From contig NZ_SNVJ01000001.1 in assembly GCF_009829925.1 (NCBI RefSeq), positions 397,984-448,411 on the forward strand: a DNA stretch of 50,428 nucleotides. The letters run 5' to 3'. A program made the position numbers and the translations under genes. The stretch is from Teichococcus coralli. GTDB lineage: Bacteria; Pseudomonadota; Alphaproteobacteria; Acetobacterales; Acetobacteraceae. A model generated the notes under the pieces. The model saw only the letters and a program-made list of their open reading frames with translations, was not told the DNA's origin and made no database searches. Every line of letters starts with the position of its first letter. The stretch's first letter is position 1. Shown piece by piece: positions 48,304 through 50,428 of the stretch.

Positions 48304-49204
48304 TCATCGCCTCCGCCGTGGTGGCGCCGTTGGCGCGCAGAACGTCGCAGAAATCGGTTCCACTCGTATCGGGGATTGCTACCCGCACGCGGCGCCCCTC
48401 GCCCTCCCAGCGCTGGGCAGCGGCCCAGGCGGCGCGCTGGCCGGGCGCATCGGCATCGGCGGCAACGATCACGTCACGGGCGGTGGCGGGCAGCGTCAGC
48501 CGCGCTAGGTTGCCGGCGGAGATGCAGGCCCAGGTGGGCACGCGCATCAGCGCGGAGGCGGCCAGCGCCGTTTCGATGCCCTCGGCCAACACCAGAGGGC
48601 CAGCGGCAGGCGCGACGTGCAGCATCACCACCCCACCCGCCACCGGGCCGAAGCTGGCCTTGGGCGGGTCCAGGTCGGCCTTGCCGCTGCCATCCGGGCG
48701 CAGGTAGGTGCGATGCAGCGCCACCGGCTCCCCATCGGTGGCGCGGCGCACCAGGGCCAGCAGGACGGGAAACAACCCTTCCGCCTCCGGGTGCCGCGCA
48801 CGGGGATGGAAGCGGAGCTGCGGACCCTCCGCCGGCATGGCGCCGCCCTGCCACGCGGCCAGGACGCCACGGGCGCGCAGGTAGGCTTCGGCCGCTGTGC
48901 CCTTCACCGCCGCCGCCTCGCTCCACATCGCCGCTGCGAGGACGGTTTTCCGCGCAGGCGAGAGTCCTCCGCGTTGCGGGGCATGGCGTAGCGGAGCGGG
49001 CGTCCAATCGTTCCCGGCGGCCTGCTTCACCGCGTCCGTCAGCGCCTCGCGGTCCTGGCAGGACGCGCAGGCCCAAACGGCGCGGCCCTCCCGCTCGCGC
49101 AGCGAGAAGGTGCCGGGGTAGCCGCAGGCGGGGCATGCGCCCCGCCAGGAGCCGTTGTGTAGGCGCCGCAGGTTCGTCCGGTCGGCAAGGTCAGCGGCGC
49201 GCAT
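48296..49204 (-). CDS. Toprim-domain primase-like protein with N-terminal zinc ribbon
   Basis: A 302-residue DNA primase-like protein of mobile elements. The N-terminal zinc ribbon is C24-x2-C27 and C46-x2-C49 (CPACGYPGTF...WACASCQD), like DnaG/gp4-type primases. The Toprim domain shows LVLAEGIETALAA (Glu208, Glu211) and VIVAADADAPG (Asp250, Asp252), the acidic metal site. An N-terminal helicase is not part of this protein; the DUF3987 gene that overlaps its stop may supply it. ATG 49204 lies inside the end of the upstream small gene. Confidence 0.88.
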   Translation of the reverse strand: MRAADLADRTNLRRLHNGSWRGACPACGYPGTFSLREREGRAVWACASCQDREALTDAVKQAAGNDWTPAPLRHAPQRGGLSPARKTVLAAAMWSEAAAVKGTAAEAYLRARGVLAAWQGGAMPAEGPQLRFHPRARHPEAEGLFPVLLALVRRATDGEPVALHRTYLRPDGSGKADLDPPKASFGPVAGGVVMLHVAPAAGPLVLAEGIETALAASALMRVPTWACISAGNLARLTLPATARDVIVAADADAPGQRAAWAAAQRWEGEGRRVRVAIPDTSGTDFCDVLRANGATTAEAMNA

Positions 49205-49409
49205 GGGCCACCTCCTGCGCCGCGCGCCAGCGGGTGCGCGTGGCCTCCCAGGCGCGGAACCGCTCCGCATTCTCGCCGATCAGCAGCCAGCCGCGCGGCA
49301 GGCCGGCGGCCTGCTCTATCACAGCAGCATGGCGGCGGAGGCACCATTCACCCCAAGCGAGCGAGGCGCGCACCCATACCAGGCGCAGCAAGATGTGGAG
49401 GCGCCTCAT
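49191..49409 (-). CDS. Small hypothetical protein of the element operon
   Basis: A 72-residue basic protein beginning MRRLHILLRLVWVRASLAWG, with several Trp and Arg. It overlaps the primase gene by 14 bases at its end, and its start overlaps the preceding stop (ATGA). This tight packing on one strand supports expression. No domain recognised. Confidence 0.55.
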   Translation of the reverse strand: MRRLHILLRLVWVRASLAWGEWCLRRHAAVIEQAAGLPRGWLLIGENAERFRAWEATRTRWRAAQEVAHARR

Positions 49410-49726
49410 GCTGCATGCCTCCCCCCGCTTTGCATCAGGCCGGCGCATGCGCACGCCCCCAGCCCCCACACGCGCACTTCGGCCTCACCCACGGCGGCGG
49501 CAGCCACCAGTCGGCGCACGTCGCGGGCGGGAAACAGCGGCATCAGCGTCTTGTCGGCGGCGCGCATCGCGGCGGCGAAGCGTGCCTCATCGGAGGCGCC
49601 GCGCGCTTCGCCGCGATGGTGCGCGGCCTCGGCGGCGGCGATGGCGGCGCGCAGCAGCGCATCCGGCGCCTCGGAATGGAATGGCGGGCGCGGTGGGTCG
49701 CCCCACTGACGGTAGCGGCGGGTCAT
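49406..49726 (-). CDS. Small hypothetical protein of the element operon
   Basis: A 106-residue soluble protein, Ala-rich and helical (LLRAAIAAAEAAHHRGEARG), with a C-terminal GLGACACAG stretch. Both ends overlap neighbours by ATGA. No family recognised; it is probably an accessory of element replication. Confidence 0.55.
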   Translation of the reverse strand: MTRRYRQWGDPPRPPFHSEAPDALLRAAIAAAEAAHHRGEARGASDEARFAAAMRAADKTLMPLFPARDVRRLVAAAAVGEAEVRVWGLGACACAGLMQSGGRHAA

Positions 49727-49974
49727 TGGGCAGCCTCCATGTCCGCCTTCACGCGGAGGGCGGTGGCGAGGTTCGGAAAGATCGTCGGCAGGCGGCGGCC
49801 AGGGATCAGCAGCGCCGGGCGCGGCTCCCCCTCGGCGTCACGGTAGGCATCCAGCATCAGCAGCCGGATTGGCGCACGCAGGCGGGCACGGCGGGCGGCT
49901 TCGGCGCTGGCCCAGGCGAACAGCGGCAGGGGCGCCGGGGCGGCCGGCGGGCGGCGGTTGCGGTGGCGGGTCAT
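49723..49974 (-). CDS. Small hypothetical protein of the element operon
   Basis: An 83-residue protein with a basic start (MTRHRNRRPPAAPAPLPLFA) and a helical rest ending ATALRVKADMEAAQ. It overlaps both neighbours by ATGA. No domain recognised. Confidence 0.55.
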   Translation of the reverse strand: MTRHRNRRPPAAPAPLPLFAWASAEAARRARLRAPIRLLMLDAYRDAEGEPRPALLIPGRRLPTIFPNLATALRVKADMEAAQ

Positions 49975-50327
49975 GCGCCGGCCCTCCCGCTCGCCAGGGC
50001 GCGCAGCCAGCCATGAGCCAGGGCGGCATCCCCCACCGTGGCGAAGGCCAACAGCGCCGTCCCCTGCTGTCTCACCACCTCGGCCAGCATTGCGCGCCCC
50101 TTGGTGTCGGGGCGGGTCACGCCCTCGTCATGGGTCAGCAGGCAGGCCAGGATGCCGCGATCCGTCAGCACCTCAGGCGATGCGGCCTCATGCGTTGCCG
50201 CCACCGCCACGATGGCGCGCGGCCCATGGGGAAGGGGCAAGAGATGCAGCCGCACCACGGCGCCGCGCAGGGCGGTGGAGAGGTCGGGAAGCGTGGCGCG
50301 AGCGGCGCCGGTATCCTTGGAATGCAA
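49971..50327 (-). CDS. Small hypothetical protein, first visible gene of the element operon
   Basis: A 118-residue soluble protein (LSTALRGAVVRLHLLPLPHG; RAIVAVAATHEAASPEVLTDRG). It starts with TTG at 50327, supported by GGAGG six bases upstream, and ends by ATGA overlap with the next gene. No domain recognised. The 100 bases to the window edge may hold the operon promoter, but none is clear. Confidence 0.55.
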   Translation of the reverse strand: MHSKDTGAARATLPDLSTALRGAVVRLHLLPLPHGPRAIVAVAATHEAASPEVLTDRGILACLLTHDEGVTRPDTKGRAMLAEVVRQQGTALLAFATVGDAALAHGWLRALASGRAGA

Positions 50328-50428
50328 GAGCGGCCTCCATCGGGAGGCGCGGAGAGTTCTGGCGAGGAAGGGCAGGAAAGTGGTATGAAACGCCGTCCGC
50401 TAAGAACGTCTAACAGAACCTCCGGATC

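Noticed and set aside
48280..50016. 578-codon plus-strand frame opposite the element operon
   Set aside because: Arg/Ala/Pro-rich shadow frame. The minus strand has Toprim and zinc-ribbon motifs and ATGA overlaps.
1..50428. CRISPR arrays, rRNA and intact tRNA genes
   Set aside because: No regularly spaced repeats, rRNA segments or complete cloverleaf sequence were found on reading either strand. Only the isolated T-arm-like element near 44,950 was seen.

Overview
The window is about 50 kb of very GC-rich DNA with dense genes and frequent ATGA stop/start overlaps. It carries three orphan tripartite-tricarboxylate-type (Bug) binding proteins without TctA/TctB membrane partners, a GntR-FCD regulator, a CoxL-like molybdoenzyme and an LLM flavin oxidoreductase. 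This repertoire fits a soil or water alphaproteobacterium, most likely an Acetobacteraceae member of the Roseomonas type. The taxon is inferred from gene content and style only; no rRNA is present.

Left part (1-12,800): the end of a spermidine/putrescine-type ABC importer (ATPase cut by the window edge, binding protein, one permease), then an amidohydrolase overlapping a CobW-type metallochaperone GTPase, a reverse-strand LLM oxidoreductase, an orphan CoxL-like large subunit, an alpha/beta hydrolase and a PAS hybrid histidine kinase.

Catabolic block (12,800-24,216): a divergent GntR regulator faces a one-direction array of FAH-family hydrolase, polysaccharide-deacetylase-like protein, Bug protein, intradiol ring-cleavage dioxygenase, a complete Liv-type ABC importer (binding protein, two permeases, two ATPases), a 3-hydroxyisobutyrate-dehydrogenase-like enzyme, an NTF2-like protein and a MetE-C-domain-like methyltransferase. 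It reads as uptake and degradation of an aromatic or related acid; the substrate is not evident.

Middle (24,220-36,180): an endonuclease III; an envelope acyl-modification module (OpgC-type membrane acyltransferase flanked by two homologous secreted SGNH proteins, one lacking the nucleophile); a peroxiredoxin, cysteine-free ArsR and TauE/SafE module behind a promoter with a large inverted repeat; and a sulfatase, Bug, LysR and formylglycine-generating-enzyme group in which the FGE would mature the neighbouring CxPxR sulfatase. A metallo-beta-lactamase-fold protein follows.

Right part (36,350-43,490): mostly unrecognised proteins around a spore-photoproduct-lyase-like radical SAM protein that appears to lack the H-donor cysteine, a DUF2252 protein and an MFS transporter.

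Right end (43,500-50,428): lower-GC, gene-poor DNA with a tRNA/tmRNA 3'-end-like element, a Bug gene, and a tightly overlapped reverse-strand operon (four small proteins, Toprim primase, DUF3987 helicase-like protein, Cys-rich small protein). This is typical replication cargo of a prophage-like or integrative element whose integrase is not in the window.
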